A DNA stretch of 64,000 nt from Globisporangium splendens (GCA_006386115.1 VFIW01000064.1:124001-188000), one strand, 5' to 3'; counted from the first letter of the stretch, positions 1 through 11,004 are shown. The notes: a model not told the origin generated them from the letters alone. A program made the numbers and translations.

Positions 1-278
1 GACGACGACTGGTTAAAGTTGTGTGTTGCGCTCCAGAAGAGGTTGAACAGCAGCCATCGAGCGAACACACAGCTAATCAACATAGGATATGAAATAGATG
101 GTGCAACATCGACATTTGTAGATGAGACCAACGTTTACTGAAAAATTGGATGAAAATATCCCGTACCTGTATATGTGTGTCAGCACAAATGAAGCCCTTC
201 TTGCCAAAAATCCTTTTTCTACCTTGTTTGTCGACAATTGCAATATCAAGGCACAGCGCCTCGCACTCGTGAACAGCC

Positions 279-1874
279 TCATACTCCGAGTTTGTCGAGC
301 AACGCCATTAAGCAGTATTGGCCACTCAAGCGCGACCGAATGTCGCCAATGTTCAGCTGTGCGCGGTAATGCGCGAAGACCCACAGAAAGAGCTCCAATT
401 GCTCGCCCGGGTGTATTTCCGTGAACACATTCGCAGATAATCGAAAGTATCGGTAGTTGAACGACTGGGACACGCTGGAAGAGCAGCCTTCGTTGTAGTT
501 CGCATGGAAAAAGAGCACCGCGTCGAAATCGTCAATGTCGATGGCAAAGTCTAATGCGCGTGCTGTCACTCGCCCTTCGATGCGGTTCTTCACGAGCCAC
601 TGCACCACCTCGTACGAACCCGCTCAATCAGTGATGTGTGGCATCCACCCGTCGTTTCGATTCGCATGCAACCATTTCACAACCTCGAACTGATTGTCAC
701 GCGCAGCGACCGTCAGTGTCATTTCATCGAACCCTTCACTTGCATTCTCGTGCAGCCACTTGAGGCATTCTAAGTGGCCTCGCTCGGCTGCTGAACTCAC
801 AGCATTTCTAGCACCCTCGCGGTAGCCATTTTCGTGAAGCCACTTGAAAACGTGGAGGCGTCCCAGTAGACCAGCAAACCTCCACGCCGCTTCAGACGGT
901 ACCGCCAACCCATTGGCATGGATCCATTGAATGGTCTCCAGGTGTTCTATTGCATGGTCGACCGCATTCGAAGTGCACCCTTCGGATCGGTTCTCGTGAA
1001 GCCACTGGACAACGTGCAAGTGTCCACAGCTTGCAGCAGCATCCATCGCACCAGTGGTGCACCCTTCCGACCGATTCTCATGGAGCCACTGAACGGCTTC
1101 CAAATGCCCACTTCCAGCAGCCCATCCCATCGTCTCTACGGACGCACACGTGGCGCAATGGTCATGAAGCCACTGGATCATCGCGAGATCGCCTTTCTCG
1201 GCTGGGACATTCATCGCATCGCTTGAGCTGGTGGTGGTGTTGAAGCGAAAGAGCCACTCGATCATCTCGATGTTTCCACTCGGAGCCGCTTCGTCGAGTC
1301 CATTCGGGACATCGAGCTGGTACCCGACCTCCACAAGGTGCTGGGCGACCTCGAGATGCCGTCCGCGAATAGCTTGGCGTAGAGCGGCAGCCGACCGCAC
1401 CTCTGTGTTCTCGTTCAGCCACACGACGACTTGGAAATGGCCACTCTGAGCGGCGTTCGCTATGGCGTCCTCCGTGCATCCCCTCGCTTGCGGCTGGTCT
1501 CCCAACCACTGGAGCACATGGAGGTGCCCGTTCTTCGCTGCGACGTCCATGAAACGCGGACTCCACAAAATATTCTCGTGGTTGTCAGCGAGCCACTGAG
1601 CGGTGTGGAGCTTCCCGAGTTGCGCAGCCTCCTGGACGCCCATGGACGCGATTCCCCGCGGACAGTACGACGTGCAGAGCCACTGCACAATGTCGAGTCG
1701 GTCGTTCGTGACGGCCACGACCAGCGCCTTCCGGAACACGAACATCTTGTAGTGGTGGTCCATGTCGCGAGGTTCTCGAGCAGCTACGCGCTTCATCAGT
1801 CGCAAGTCACCGCGTGCACACGGCTGCTGCTCGATCAATAGCTGCTTGCGAGCACCATTCCTGTCTGTTCGCAT
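279..1874 (-). pseudogene. Ankyrin-repeat gene copy A2, one in-frame stop
   Basis: The minus strand encodes about 12 ankyrin-type units of the oomycete form (x-HLxxVQWLHENRSEGCT-x-AMDxAA). It begins near the family's usual N-terminal segment: the 'RGDLRLMKRV' stretch matches 'KNDLHLLQRL' in the copies near 9.3 and 47.2 kb. A TGA at 624-626 stops the frame after residue 416. Beyond it the same frame continues for about 115 more residues of degenerate repeat down to 279. The expected first 60 or so residues are absent, because upstream lies another ankyrin fragment in a different frame. I read it as a decaying gene. If translated at all, it would be a repeat scaffold of unknown partner. Repeat identity is clear; the pseudogene call rests on the stop and the missing 5' end. 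Confidence 0.75.
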
Positions 1875-2290
1875 GGAGCCACTTCACTGTGTCGAGCTGG
1901 TTGGACGCTGCTGCCAAGTCCATTGCTCTGGTTGTGCATCCTTCCGGTCGGTTCGTATGAAGCCATGCCACAACATCCAGATGACCGTTGCCAGCGGCAC
2001 TGTTCATTGCTGCTGTTGTGCAGCCCTCCACTCGATTTGCATGGAGCCACTTCACAATATTCAAGTAGCCATACTTGGCGGCTCCGTCCATTGCCCACCG
2101 AGTGCACCCTTCATTTCGGTTGGCATGGAGCCATTGAACGACGTGCTCGTGACCATTCGCTGCAGCAATGTTCATCGCGTCGACCGTGCACCCTTCGTCT
2201 CGATTCGCATGGAGCCATCGGACGACTTCTAGGTGTCCTCTGCTTGCGGCACCATCGATCGCAAAGCTAGTGCACCCTTCACTTTGCAAA
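1807..2290 (-). pseudogene. Ankyrin-repeat fragment A1, 5' truncated, fused out of frame to A2
   Basis: Five well-kept ankyrin units (WLHANRDEGCT, WLHANRNEGCT, WLHANRVEGCT, WLHTNRPEGCT, WLHANRQEWC) lie on the minus strand and stop at 1807. Homology starts abruptly near 2284-2290 inside a unit ('SEGCTS'), so the 5' part of the gene is missing. The 3' end runs in a different frame into the N-terminal region of A2, near 1840. The arrangement looks like the interior of one family member joined to the start of a second by deletion or unequal exchange. No plausible promoter or N-terminal segment is attached, so it is probably not expressed as an independent protein. Confidence 0.7.
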
Positions 2291-2340
2291 ATCACCAAGA
2301 CCCCGGTCACAGCAACACCATTGCACTCTCCACCCAAGAG

Positions 2341-2882
2341 TGTTCCTGCGCCATATAACGAGATGCAGTCAGCTCTGTCTTCAGCATCAGTGTCGCTGCC
2401 AACTGTGCACCGAGGCTCTCACCCTCTTGTTGTTGTTCGCGACTTCGATGCTGGAGTTCGATGGAACTATTTCTCAAATATGAAGCAAATGAAAAAGAAA
2501 TTCTCAAACGTGCTGCTTTTGAGAAAATCGTATTTTCCACCAACAGCGTTGCGTCTTGATCGCTACTTCAGGTGTTGCCACAACAATAGGTCAAGACATC
2601 ACCTTGACCTAACTGCAAGATCATACCTGGAAAACACCTGCTCAAAAACCTTCCTAAAAGGCGATATGAACTAAGGCGCTTCGCTTTGCCAATCGATCCG
2701 TTGAAGTGACAGTGTCCCTGTCTACATGCCCCAACTGTAGCTTCTCAACAAATACACTCCTGCTCGTGTTGTGATCAGCTGAACGCAGTCACATCTTGGG
2801 CAGCGAACGCCAATTGCATCGAACTGACAGCGTTCCTGGAAGGTTCGCGACGCTGCAGTTTGTATTGCCGCGCTTACGAAGG
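2341..2882. other. Intergenic, no gene seen
   Basis: AT-richer sequence between the ankyrin remnants and the NYN gene. Only short frames without recognisable motifs are present. It should contain the promoter of the plus-strand NYN gene. Confidence 0.5.
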
Positions 2883-3770
2883 ATGACATCCACTGCGACT
2901 GACAATTCTACTGGCACGCTGGCGCTTGACGACGGCGACGAAGCCGAGCGCGACCGCACCAACCAACCGCCCGTCCACATGGCCATTTTCTGGGATATCG
3001 AGAATTGCGCCGTTCCTTCGGGAATGGCGGGACACACCGTGGTGCGACGCATTCGAGATGCCTTGCACAAGCATGGCAGCACAACGTGCTTCAAGGCGTA
3101 TTTTGACTTTGACGAAAGGCTTGTGACGTCAGCGCTGTGCTCGCAGTTGCAAGGAGGAGGCGTCTCGCTGACTGACGCCCCGCATAATCGACACAAGGAA
3201 GCTGCGGACAAAATGATCCTCGTCGACATGTTGGCATTTGCGATCGACAATCCTGCCCCAGCGACCATTGTACTGATCTCTGGCGATTCGGACTTTGGAT
3301 ATGCTCTGTCGGTGCTCGTGAATCGCAACTATAAGGTCATTCTCATCACGCAGCACATGGGACTCCCAACTCAGGCGAGTGTTCTGCTGGACTGGAAATC
3401 GGATGTGCTGCACGTGGGTGAGGACGGTTCTCGAAAGAGCCCTGTCCATGAGATCACGCAGCCTGTGCAAGCTACAGCGAGCAGATCAACGGTACCACAG
3501 CCTGTGGCCACAGACTATGAAGTACTTGTCACCGTGCTGGAGAGGTTGCAGAAGACGGACCCGCGTCCTCTTCGCAGCAGAGTCGCAACAACCATCGTAG
3601 ACTGCTGGCCAGGTGTGTACCAGCGAGTCGATGGCGTTCACAGCTTTAAGCAGCTCACGAAGGCAGCCGCGGAATGTGATCTCGTCGAGCTTGGAGGCGA
3701 GGGGGGACACTCGTGGATCCAGCTCAAAGACTCGGTCGCATCGGAACGAATGAAACGCGCTCATGAGTAG
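2883..3770 (+). CDS. NYN-domain RNase-like protein with C-terminal LOTUS/OST-HTH-like domain
   Basis: A predicted 295-residue protein of the MARF1/LIMKAIN B1 type. The NYN (PIN-like) nuclease fold occupies roughly residues 31-178. It shows the family's acidic motifs: 'FWDIENC' (D38, E40, N41), a central D115 and 'ISGDSDF' (133-138). A second small domain at about residues 208-285 begins 'YEVLVTVLERL' and resembles an OST-HTH/LOTUS RNA-binding winged helix. I chose the ATG at 2883 because the frame upstream of it opens only on a non-ATG codon. Family members act on RNA, in animals during oogenesis; the role here is inferred. The acidic set appears complete, so catalysis is plausible. No intron is needed. 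Neighbours are unrelated. Confidence 0.85.
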   Translation: MTSTATDNSTGTLALDDGDEAERDRTNQPPVHMAIFWDIENCAVPSGMAGHTVVRRIRDALHKHGSTTCFKAYFDFDERLVTSALCSQLQGGGVSLTDAPHNRHKEAADKMILVDMLAFAIDNPAPATIVLISGDSDFGYALSVLVNRNYKVILITQHMGLPTQASVLLDWKSDVLHVGEDGSRKSPVHEITQPVQATASRSTVPQPVATDYEVLVTVLERLQKTDPRPLRSRVATTIVDCWPGVYQRVDGVHSFKQLTKAAAECDLVELGGEGGHSWIQLKDSVASERMKRAHE

Positions 3771-4059
3771 CCAAACTCGTGATAGTGGTTCTCACGTCAA
3801 CGACCATGTTTTTCTTCATCCACGTCTTCGAGGACGCAATTTACCTGACAGTCCAGAAACCGCCTCCTCGAAGCCATGATTGAAAATGCACGAATACTGA
3901 CAAACAGAACAGAGTGTCCAAGGTGAGGTTCAAGCTCGCTCACTTGTGAAGACGTCCAGAATGGCTCATCGTGAGAAAACAGTGTTGTGATTGATTAAAT
4001 ATGTGACGCCCTGTGATTTGCTTCGTGCTATCTATTGTACACTCGCCTGCCTGAAGTTA

Positions 4060-4797
4060 TTACACGATGTGCTTACTTGCTTCGCCGTCGTACTCGTCCA
4101 GAATCAGCGATAAGGCTTCAAAAATCTCAGGCTCCCAAGGCTGCGCAGTCTCGTCAAGGTCCAATGGCTCGGCGGTGGCCATGCATGCAGCCAGCAACGC
4201 GTTGCAATCGCTATCGTCCGTGTCGGCGTCCTCGTTGGCCCAGACGATAGAACCAAATGAGAGTTCGTCAGTGGTAGTCGGACTAGATGCTGACAACTTG
4301 GATGAGTTGCGCAGCGGAGCGAGGACTTTGGCTTGAGGCTGGTACTGGGAGTCGTGGTGGATGCGCAGGTGGCGTTTCAAGTTGCCGATCGTGCTGTACG
4401 TGTTACCGCAGCCATCCACGGGACAAATATGCACAGACGTCCCGAAATGGTACTTCAGATGGTTCTCCAGCTTGACCTCACTTGAGAAAGTGCACGAGCA
4501 CCCTTCCATGGGACACTTCAGAGGCACGATCGGTCCGTGGAGGTGTTTGTGGCGCGACAAGTTGCCCGACGTCGAGAAGCGCTTGCCGCACGACTGGATG
4601 CGGCACACGTACGGTTTCTCGCCTGAGTGGATTACCATGTGCTCTGTGAGCGTGCATCGGCGGTAGAAGGCGCGAGAACACCCTGGTTCCGGGCACGCGA
4701 ACGGCGGCGATCGCTTCTCGAGACGTTGCTGGTGACTGGCAGCGATCCGCGCGACGTCCAAGTGGAGATGAGGCGAGTTCATACTGAGGGCTTGCAT
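4060..4797 (-). CDS. C2H2 zinc-finger protein, four TFIIIA-type fingers
   Basis: A 245-residue protein. Four consecutive C-x4-C-x12-H-x3/4-H fingers occupy residues 35-57, 65-87, 95-117 and 125-148. The spacing between fingers ('HSGEKPYVC' between 1 and 2) is typical of DNA-binding TFIIIA-like arrays. The C-terminal 60 residues are acidic and contain hydrophobic residues ('EIFEALSLILDEYDG'), as in an activation region. It is probably a nuclear sequence-specific regulator; its targets are unknown. The ATG at 4797 is the first in frame. It stands alone, divergent from nothing obvious, with 2 kb of gene-poor DNA upstream. Confidence 0.85.
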   Translation of the reverse strand: MQALSMNSPHLHLDVARIAASHQQRLEKRSPPFACPEPGCSRAFYRRCTLTEHMVIHSGEKPYVCRIQSCGKRFSTSGNLSRHKHLHGPIVPLKCPMEGCSCTFSSEVKLENHLKYHFGTSVHICPVDGCGNTYSTIGNLKRHLRIHHDSQYQPQAKVLAPLRNSSKLSASSPTTTDELSFGSIVWANEDADTDDSDCNALLAACMATAEPLDLDETAQPWEPEIFEALSLILDEYDGEASKHIV

Positions 4798-5720
4798 TTC
4801 GGTGACCTGTATGGGGAATTTCGTTTTCGATTCGCTTTGGTGCGTGCGCTAGAGCAATTTCAAGACTGAGTACCGCGACTGCAATACCAACAATGTCGCT
4901 TGCCTTCAAGCATCAACTCGTAGCCCGTTGTAATATCAACTCGCCAGTGGCTCCAGCGAACGTCCCATCCTCGCCGTCGGACGAGATGGTGCTCATGGAT
5001 GTGCTGCCGAGTGTCCAACGCACCTGGAAAAAAGTCGAGCGTGCCTCTTGGAGGTGGTGATGGGCGGGTGATAAGCACCCAAGAAGGAAAAGTATCTCAC
5101 CGCGCGGTCTATGTTCCGCAAGCCCTTCGTGCAGTTCCTTCAATAAGAGATGTTCCGCAAGCCAGTCCAGATCAATTTGTAGTGGCTTTAAGGCTTTACT
5201 TTGCTATGATAGTTAATAGAGCGTCGCAGATGGATGAAAGTTCACTGGACGGAATGGCGAGGTTACTCGCTGCTTTAATCGATGTCGTCATTCGCCGAGT
5301 ACGCAATCAACAGTACTCTATGCTCCGAGTTGACGTTAGTTTTGTTCGTTCGCCTTGACTCTTCCTTGCGGAGCACCTTGAAGTGCACGAGCTGATAAAC
5401 ACTGGACGATAGCCGCAAAGTTGACTGAATGCCACCCTCAGTTATTTTGTGTGGTGCATTCAGAATGCAGCACACACACACACAATCAACTGTCGATATA
5501 CTTGTGCAGGTTGGGCATGAGAAAATGCAGCTGGGTGCATCCCAGGAGGACGTTCGTTAGCGTTCGCCTCTCACTAGACTGCAGCGTACGTCGAAGTACT
5601 ATACTAGTGCTACACCTTGCCTAAAACGAACGCGCATAGCCGTTAATTGGTGTGTCCTGCCGCTGATCTCCTGCTGTTGGATTCCAATTGGCTTCATGCA
5701 TATACATTCTTCATTCATCT

Positions 5721-5747
5721 GCATGAAAGTATAATATACTTTCATGC
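5721..5747. repeat. Perfect 12-bp inverted repeat, 3-nt loop
   Basis: Arms gcatgaaagtat and atactttcatgc are separated by aat. An outer imperfect pair (5691-5707 against 5744-5760, about 15 of 17 matching) extends the palindrome, so the whole 5691-5760 block can fold. It could be a terminal remnant of a small inverted-repeat element. No target-site duplication was identified. Confidence 0.6.
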
Positions 5748-5764
5748 ATATGTATGAAGCTTGA

Positions 5765-6277
5765 ATGAATAAAAGCCATCGAGCATGCAAAATGAGTCCT
5801 GCACAACTTCGCACAACAAAAAGTACTCATACGATTGCAGTAGCCACGCCGTGTCCATTAGTCACGGCGACGCTGGGACAAGTAGGTTGCGACTCGTGGC
5901 GTCTGAGAAAACGTGGGACTGCCGACGGAACGGATGAACTAATCGTCCGGAATACGCTACATGCATGTGAGCCAATAACGAAAAAAGCACGAGGCTCTTT
6001 TATTGACCGAGATGGGGTATGGGACGAAATTAATCAATGGCATCCACTGGCAAGACCTGGGTTGAGAGCTGGCAGCTGGAGTAAGCTTAGTGACCTGCAT
6101 TGTTGTCAGGTAGCATTCTTTCCGTCGAAATGTGCACTCGAGGCGAGCACTTTGCTCATTGTATTTGCGGTATGGGCATGGAGTTTCACCAACTTACTGT
6201 GCACCGCAGTATACTTCTGCTATGTACGAATTGGTTCAAGATTGCCACGTCCAATTCTGCTAAATTACGCTGAGTAA
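5765..6277 (+). CDS. Doubtful hypothetical protein
   Basis: A 170-codon frame opening with ATG immediately after the hairpin at 5721-5747. I recognise no domain. Residues about 128-155 are hydrophobic and could span a membrane once. There are several cysteines and tryptophans, and low alanine and glycine, unlike the confident genes here. It may be a chance frame, or a remnant of an inserted element suggested by the adjacent inverted repeat. Listed only so the region is not blank. Confidence 0.15.
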   Translation: MNKSHRACKMSPAQLRTTKSTHTIAVATPCPLVTATLGQVGCDSWRLRKRGTADGTDELIVRNTLHACEPITKKARGSFIDRDGVWDEINQWHPLARPGLRAGSWSKLSDLHCCQVAFFPSKCALEASTLLIVFAVWAWSFTNLLCTAVYFCYVRIGSRLPRPILLNYAE

Positions 6278-7264
6278 TTCTGAGATAGAGAAGCGTAGAG
6301 CAAGCGTTTAACCGCTTTGCGATGCAGGAGTCAGATGGAGATTAGTTTTTCGATTGCACTGCAGTGCGTATGACGATTATTTGGCAAGTAATCATAACTG
6401 GGCAGCGCTGCACATGTGTGCGACTGTCCCCATCCTCTGGTCAGTTCAGTCGGTGTTGGATCCTGAAATGTGATTGTGAGGTTAACACATAGACCGTTTC
6501 GACGACTCAACTGTTACGACTGCCTTCATCCGTAGGTCAGTTCATTTGTTGGATCCTCAAAAGCAGTCGTAGAGTTCGCCATCGTGTCTCCGAAGCCGCC
6601 TCCTATCTACATGTATTTACTTCAGAAACGCTCCGTTCTCTCCCGCAGTGGATTTTTTAAACCCCATTACGTTCAACATGATGTCGCTCAATGAAACTTG
6701 TGACACTGCTGTCGCAACGGCAGAATGCAGCGATACTGCTGTTGCATCGTTGTTGAGGTTGTTTTCGCAACACACGCCGACTCGCACCGAGAGAAAACCT
6801 CTAAAAGCTCGCAGAAAATGTAAGTTCACGTAGCTGAGACGACGTACTGCTTCGCGATTTCATACTCGCATTGACACAAAGAATGTGGCTCCGCTTTTTT
6901 GTGCCCACTTTTGAAGCTCTAGCTTAACCCACGTCAGCCAAAGCAATTGTTGGCTGGGATTGCACTCCAAGTGCACTTGCACCACGGAGGATCAAAGGTC
7001 AAGTGTGTTTCGCCGTTCTCTCGCGGATTACAACTGAACATGCACTTTGGCGATTTGTGCATAAACCGAGAGGCACAGGTTTTTAAATGGACCGTCTTTT
7101 CACCTGCAACATGATTTTCAGCCAATCATGTGTGCACCACCACTCACAGTATGAACCACCAATCTGACCAACACGATGTGAAAACTACCACACGGTGCCA
7201 GTTGCAAGTTGCCATTCGTCCACTCACTCGTCCCCACGAAACACAGCTCAGCAGTAAATCAACC

Positions 7265-8675
7265 ATGCCGCACACGATCGGGCTGTCAATAGCGACGCCA
7301 CCGAGCACACAGCATTGAGCCTACACATCACACCTGCTCCCGCCACTCGCATCCGCCGAGTATGTCTGCCGAAGTATGCGTCCTGCCATCGATTCGGTCG
7401 CACTCATTGTCAGCGACTTCCTCAACTGTGGACGCCCAGAGGACTGGGAGGTCCCACGAGCGTGCGAGAAGAATGACTTTCATCTTCTCCAGTGGGTGAC
7501 GACACGCGAACCTCTCAGCATCAACCGGCACTACAAAGCGTGTCCTTGCCACACTCGGTCTCTTCCACGCCGTCAAGCACAAAAACATGGAGACGATCCG
7601 CTGACTGCATACGTATTGCTCAACAATATGCGTGCTCGAAGCGATGAGAGAGGCTGTGAGATTGGGGAACTTGTGTGTCATGGAATGGCTCGCGGACAAT
7701 TTCGCGGAGATGCAGTGGAGTACCAGCTACGGAGATACTGCTGAGCAGAATCAAGATATGAAAGTGCTCGAATGGCTGAAAGAACGTCAACCTGATTGCT
7801 TATTTGATGCGGTGAAGCATGGAGTGCTCCACGGTCACTTCGACATCGCAAAGTGGCTTCACGAGAACGAACAAGACGAAGCTCGAGTTGTTATTGATAC
7901 TGTTGAAAAATGGCATCTGGAAATCGTGCAATTTCTGCGTGAGCGCAGGTACATCTTGAGCCCAATCTTCGCCAGCTTAATCGACTTGGCTGCAGAAGAA
8001 GGCGATTTGAACGGCATCCGATATCTGCATGCGAGCTCTGTTCTTTCAAATTGTTTGACACACTCGATGGATGCTGCTCTGCAATACGGTCACCTCGTTC
8101 TTGTAAAGTGGCTGCATGAGCACCGTTCTGAAGGGTGCGCGTCTCGCGCGATGGCAGGTGCTGCATTGAATGGACACTTCGAGGTCGTGGAATGGCTGCA
8201 CGAGAACTGTCGAGGAGGATGCACGACGAACGCGATGGACGGCGCTGCGAAAAGCAGCCACTTGCAAGTTGTGAAATGTCTCCATGAGAAACGCAACGAA
8301 GTGTGGAGTACGAATGCGATGGATTGCGCGGGGTCTGTCGAAATCGTGCGCTTTCTGCATGAACATCGAAGTGAGGGATGCACTGATAGAACAATGAGCT
8401 ATGCTGGAAGCGGAGGAGACCTTGAGACGCTGATGTACTTGCATGCGAGTCGAATTGAAGAACCGTGTGAAACTGCCATTAGTACTGCGTCAAACAACCA
8501 TTGGGAGGTTTTTGCGTGGCTCTACGAAATGTTTCCCGACCAGGTGCATCTCGTAGATGCTCAGTCTCAGCTTCCCGATCAGCCATTGGCATTGTGGATT
8601 GATGCAGCAAACGTCTTGGATTGTTTGATTTCGTCACGCGATTGCAAAACTGCTGCTGGTGGTCGTAAAAGTTGA
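7265..8675 (+). pseudogene. Ankyrin-repeat gene copy B, three lesions
   Basis: This copy covers the whole family layout. It has an ATG leader (MPHTIG..), the conserved N-terminal segment 'PAIDSVALIVSDFLNCGRPEDW', then about 13 ankyrin-like units ending 'AANVLDCLISSRD'. Three lesions break it. A TGA lies at 7316-7318 in the leader. One extra base lies between about 7543 and 7570, where 29 bases replace the 28 of copy C. A TGA at 7602-7604 stands where copy C has TGG (Trp). The frame 7632-8675 then continues unbroken for 347 residues. The long clean 3' part could persist as a shorter product starting at an internal ATG, but a dead or dying gene is more likely. Confidence 0.8.
7343..7898 (+). 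repeat. Segmental duplication, copy 1 (556 bp)
   Basis: Aligns by eye without gaps to 11924-12479 in direct orientation (offset 4581). I noticed only two mismatches, in gtatgcg/gtgtgcg near the 5' end and cgagttg/cgagatg near the 3' end. Both copies carry the same +1 base and the same TGA. Sequence diverges sharply at both edges. Confidence 0.9.
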
Positions 8676-9084
8676 GGTCTCGAGTCGCTCTTGCAGTTTG
8701 ATAGCAGGTCTAAAAACGGTCTGGTATGGGTTTCTGGTCTTGCAGTGTGCTGTTGGTACGGATGTGGTCTGCTCACTCGTTTAGATCCTTGAAAATGAAA
8801 GTTGCCGAACCTCCGACACCAATCCAACTCAAAGAACCTTTTTCGTACTTGAAGGGCAAATTTAAGCAACGCCATGAAACCCCAGCAAAGACTTTTTACT
8901 GACTGGGACGACACAAAGAGCGATGAAACATCAGCTATTCTATTCACAATACCGCAAATACCGGTATACATTCAGTAGTACTGGTTTCAAAACGGTCAAG
9001 GTCCAGTATTCCAACTGCAACGTCTTTTTAACCAATCATGCCGCGGGGAATCTGCAGTCACCATCACTCACGAAAATATTCAGA

Positions 9085-9100
9085 TTTTGGACCTCTGTCA
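9085..9100 (+). promoter_or_regulatory. Conserved leader block of ankyrin genes (ttttggacctctgtca)
   Basis: The 16-mer occurs identically here and at 11765-11780, and in a variant form (ttttggacacctgtc) on the minus strand at 47553-47570. Each lies roughly 65-190 bp upstream of the conserved ankyrin N-terminus. A CCAAT-like accaatcatg lies about 50 bp upstream of this one. It could be a transcription start region or simply ancestral leader sequence; function is inferred. Confidence 0.4.
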
Positions 9101-9165
9101 TGACATGCAAATTGCCACTCGCCATTGGCCGATTCGCCAGTCACCGAGCACAAGTCGACCCCAGC

Positions 9166-11004
9166 ATGCCGCAGTCGGTTGAGCCACCCGCGACGCAGTC
9201 GCCCAGTCCACCACCCGAGTCCCCAGCGTGCGCCTCACCTCGTCCGCTCCCGCCACTCGCGTCCGCGGCGTTCGTCTGCCGAAATGTGTGTCCTGCCATC
9301 GATTCGGTCGCACTCATTGTCAGCGACTTCCTCGACTTTGGACGCCCAGAGTACTGGAAGATCCCCCAAGCGTGTGGGAAGAACGACCTTCACCTCCTGC
9401 AGCGGTTGACCTCGCGCGAATCTCCCAGTATCAATCGACACCTCAAAGCGTACCTTGCGGCGCGTGCTCTGGCTCACTCCGTCAAGCACGAAAACATGGA
9501 GATGATCCGCTGGCTGCATGCGTATTGCCCGACTGTTCGTGTGCTGGATGCGATGCAAGAAGCCATGAAATTGGGGAACTTGCAAATCATGGAGTGGCTC
9601 GCGGACAATTTCGCGGAGATTCAGTGGAGTACCAGCTACGGAGATACTGCTGTGCAGAATCAAGACATAAAAGTGCTCGAGTGGCTGAAAGAACGTCGAC
9701 CCGAGTGCTTGTTTACGTCAATGAGGTATGCGGCGTGGTGTGGACATTTTGGTGTTGTCAAGTGGCTTCACGAGAATGTTCAAGGCGAAGTCCAAGTTGT
9801 TCGCTATGCCGTTGAAAATGGTCACTCGGAAATTGCAAAGTTCCTACACGAGCGCGAGTACATTTTGTATCCATTCTTCGATCACATCGACCGCGCCGCA
9901 AAAGGAGGTTACCTCGACGTCATCCAGTGGCTCCATGCGAACAACTTGTCAACTTGTTCACCCTATGCAATGGATTCTGCAGCGGAGCACGGACACCTCG
10001 CCGTGGTGCAATAGCTGCATGAACACCGTTCCGAAGGGTGCACGTCTCGCGCGATGATAGGTGCTGCATTGAATGGACACTTCGAGGTCGTGAAATGGCT
10101 GCACGAGAACCGGTCGGAACGACAGGATTATGCCAGTGTCATGGACGGCGCTGCAAAGAATGGTCACCTCGACATCGTCCAATGGCTTCACGAAAATCGA
10201 ACCGAGAGATGCTCGTCGTTAGCAGCAAAGGACGCAGCAGCGAACGGCCACATCGATGTTGTTGAGTGGCTTATGGAAAATTACCCCAAAGAAATGAACT
10301 TTTTCTCAGTGGATGAAGCAGCTCGCAACGGCCAGTTCGATGCTGTCAAGCGATTCTACAAGATCAATCTGGGAAGATGGTCCAGCCGTGCAATGGATAA
10401 GGCTGCATCGAGTGGTCACTTGGAGATACTCCAGTGGCTTCACGAAAACGGATTCTCTTCGTCATGCACAAAGGATGCCATGGACGTCGCGGCTGAAAAT
10501 GGCCACTTGGACGTTGTGAAGTGGCTGCACGAAAATCGCCAAGAAGGGTGTACTACGAAAGCTATGGATGGCGCTGCGAGAAACAATCATTTGCAAGTTG
10601 TGAAGTGGCTCCATGAGAATCGTCGCGAAGGGTGCAGTACGAACGCCATGGATCACGCTGGGTCTGTCGATATTGTTCGCTTTTTGCATGAGCATCGAAG
10701 CGAAGGATGTACTGCGCATGCAATGTACTTTGCTGCAATGAGAGGCGACATTGAGACGCTGATGTATTTGCACGCGAACCGAAGCGAGGGCTGTTATGAG
10801 CCGTGTTTTGCAGCCAGTCATGCAGCGTCCAACAGCCATTGGGAGGTGTTCGAGTGGCTCTACGAGACGTTTCCAGACCAGATGGATCTTGAAACTGCTC
10901 GGTCTCAGCTAGTCCGAGGGATATCGAGTGATGCAGCAAACTTCCTAGACCGATTGGTCGCCATAAGAGATGATACGGTTACGACCGGTGAGCATGAAAA
11001 CTAG
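9166..11004 (+). pseudogene. Ankyrin-repeat gene copy C, intact except one TAG
   Basis: The most complete copy: 612 residues if the single stop is read through. It starts MPQSVEP, has a Pro/Ser-rich leader, then the family segment 'PAIDSVALIVSDFLDFG' and about 17 ankyrin-like units. It ends with a unit lacking the ENRSEGC signature ('SNSHWEVFEWLYETFPDQ'), as copy B does. The only lesion is TAG at 10012-10014, replacing the invariant Trp codon of a 'VVQWLHEHRSEG' unit (TGG to TAG). Without readthrough the products would be 282 residues and a separate downstream frame from 10054. An ATG at 9100 is also in frame. Probably a recent pseudogene, though a suppressed or strain-specific stop is possible. 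Confidence 0.75.

Larger units (their letters stand above)
4798..7264. other. Gene-poor stretch with one doubtful ORF and a hairpin
   Basis: About 2.5 kb without a recognisable gene. The longest ATG frame is 5765-6277 (+, 170 codons). It has one possible membrane segment near its C-terminus and no known motif, and its codon usage does not look convincing. A strong inverted repeat lies at 5721-5747. The last 150 bases lead into the ankyrin copy B. Confidence 0.45.

Noticed and set aside
10012..10014. Selenocysteine or programmed recoding in the ankyrin genes
   Set aside because: The stops are a mixture of TAG and TGA at different Trp codons, together with frameshifts, which fits decay rather than recoding.
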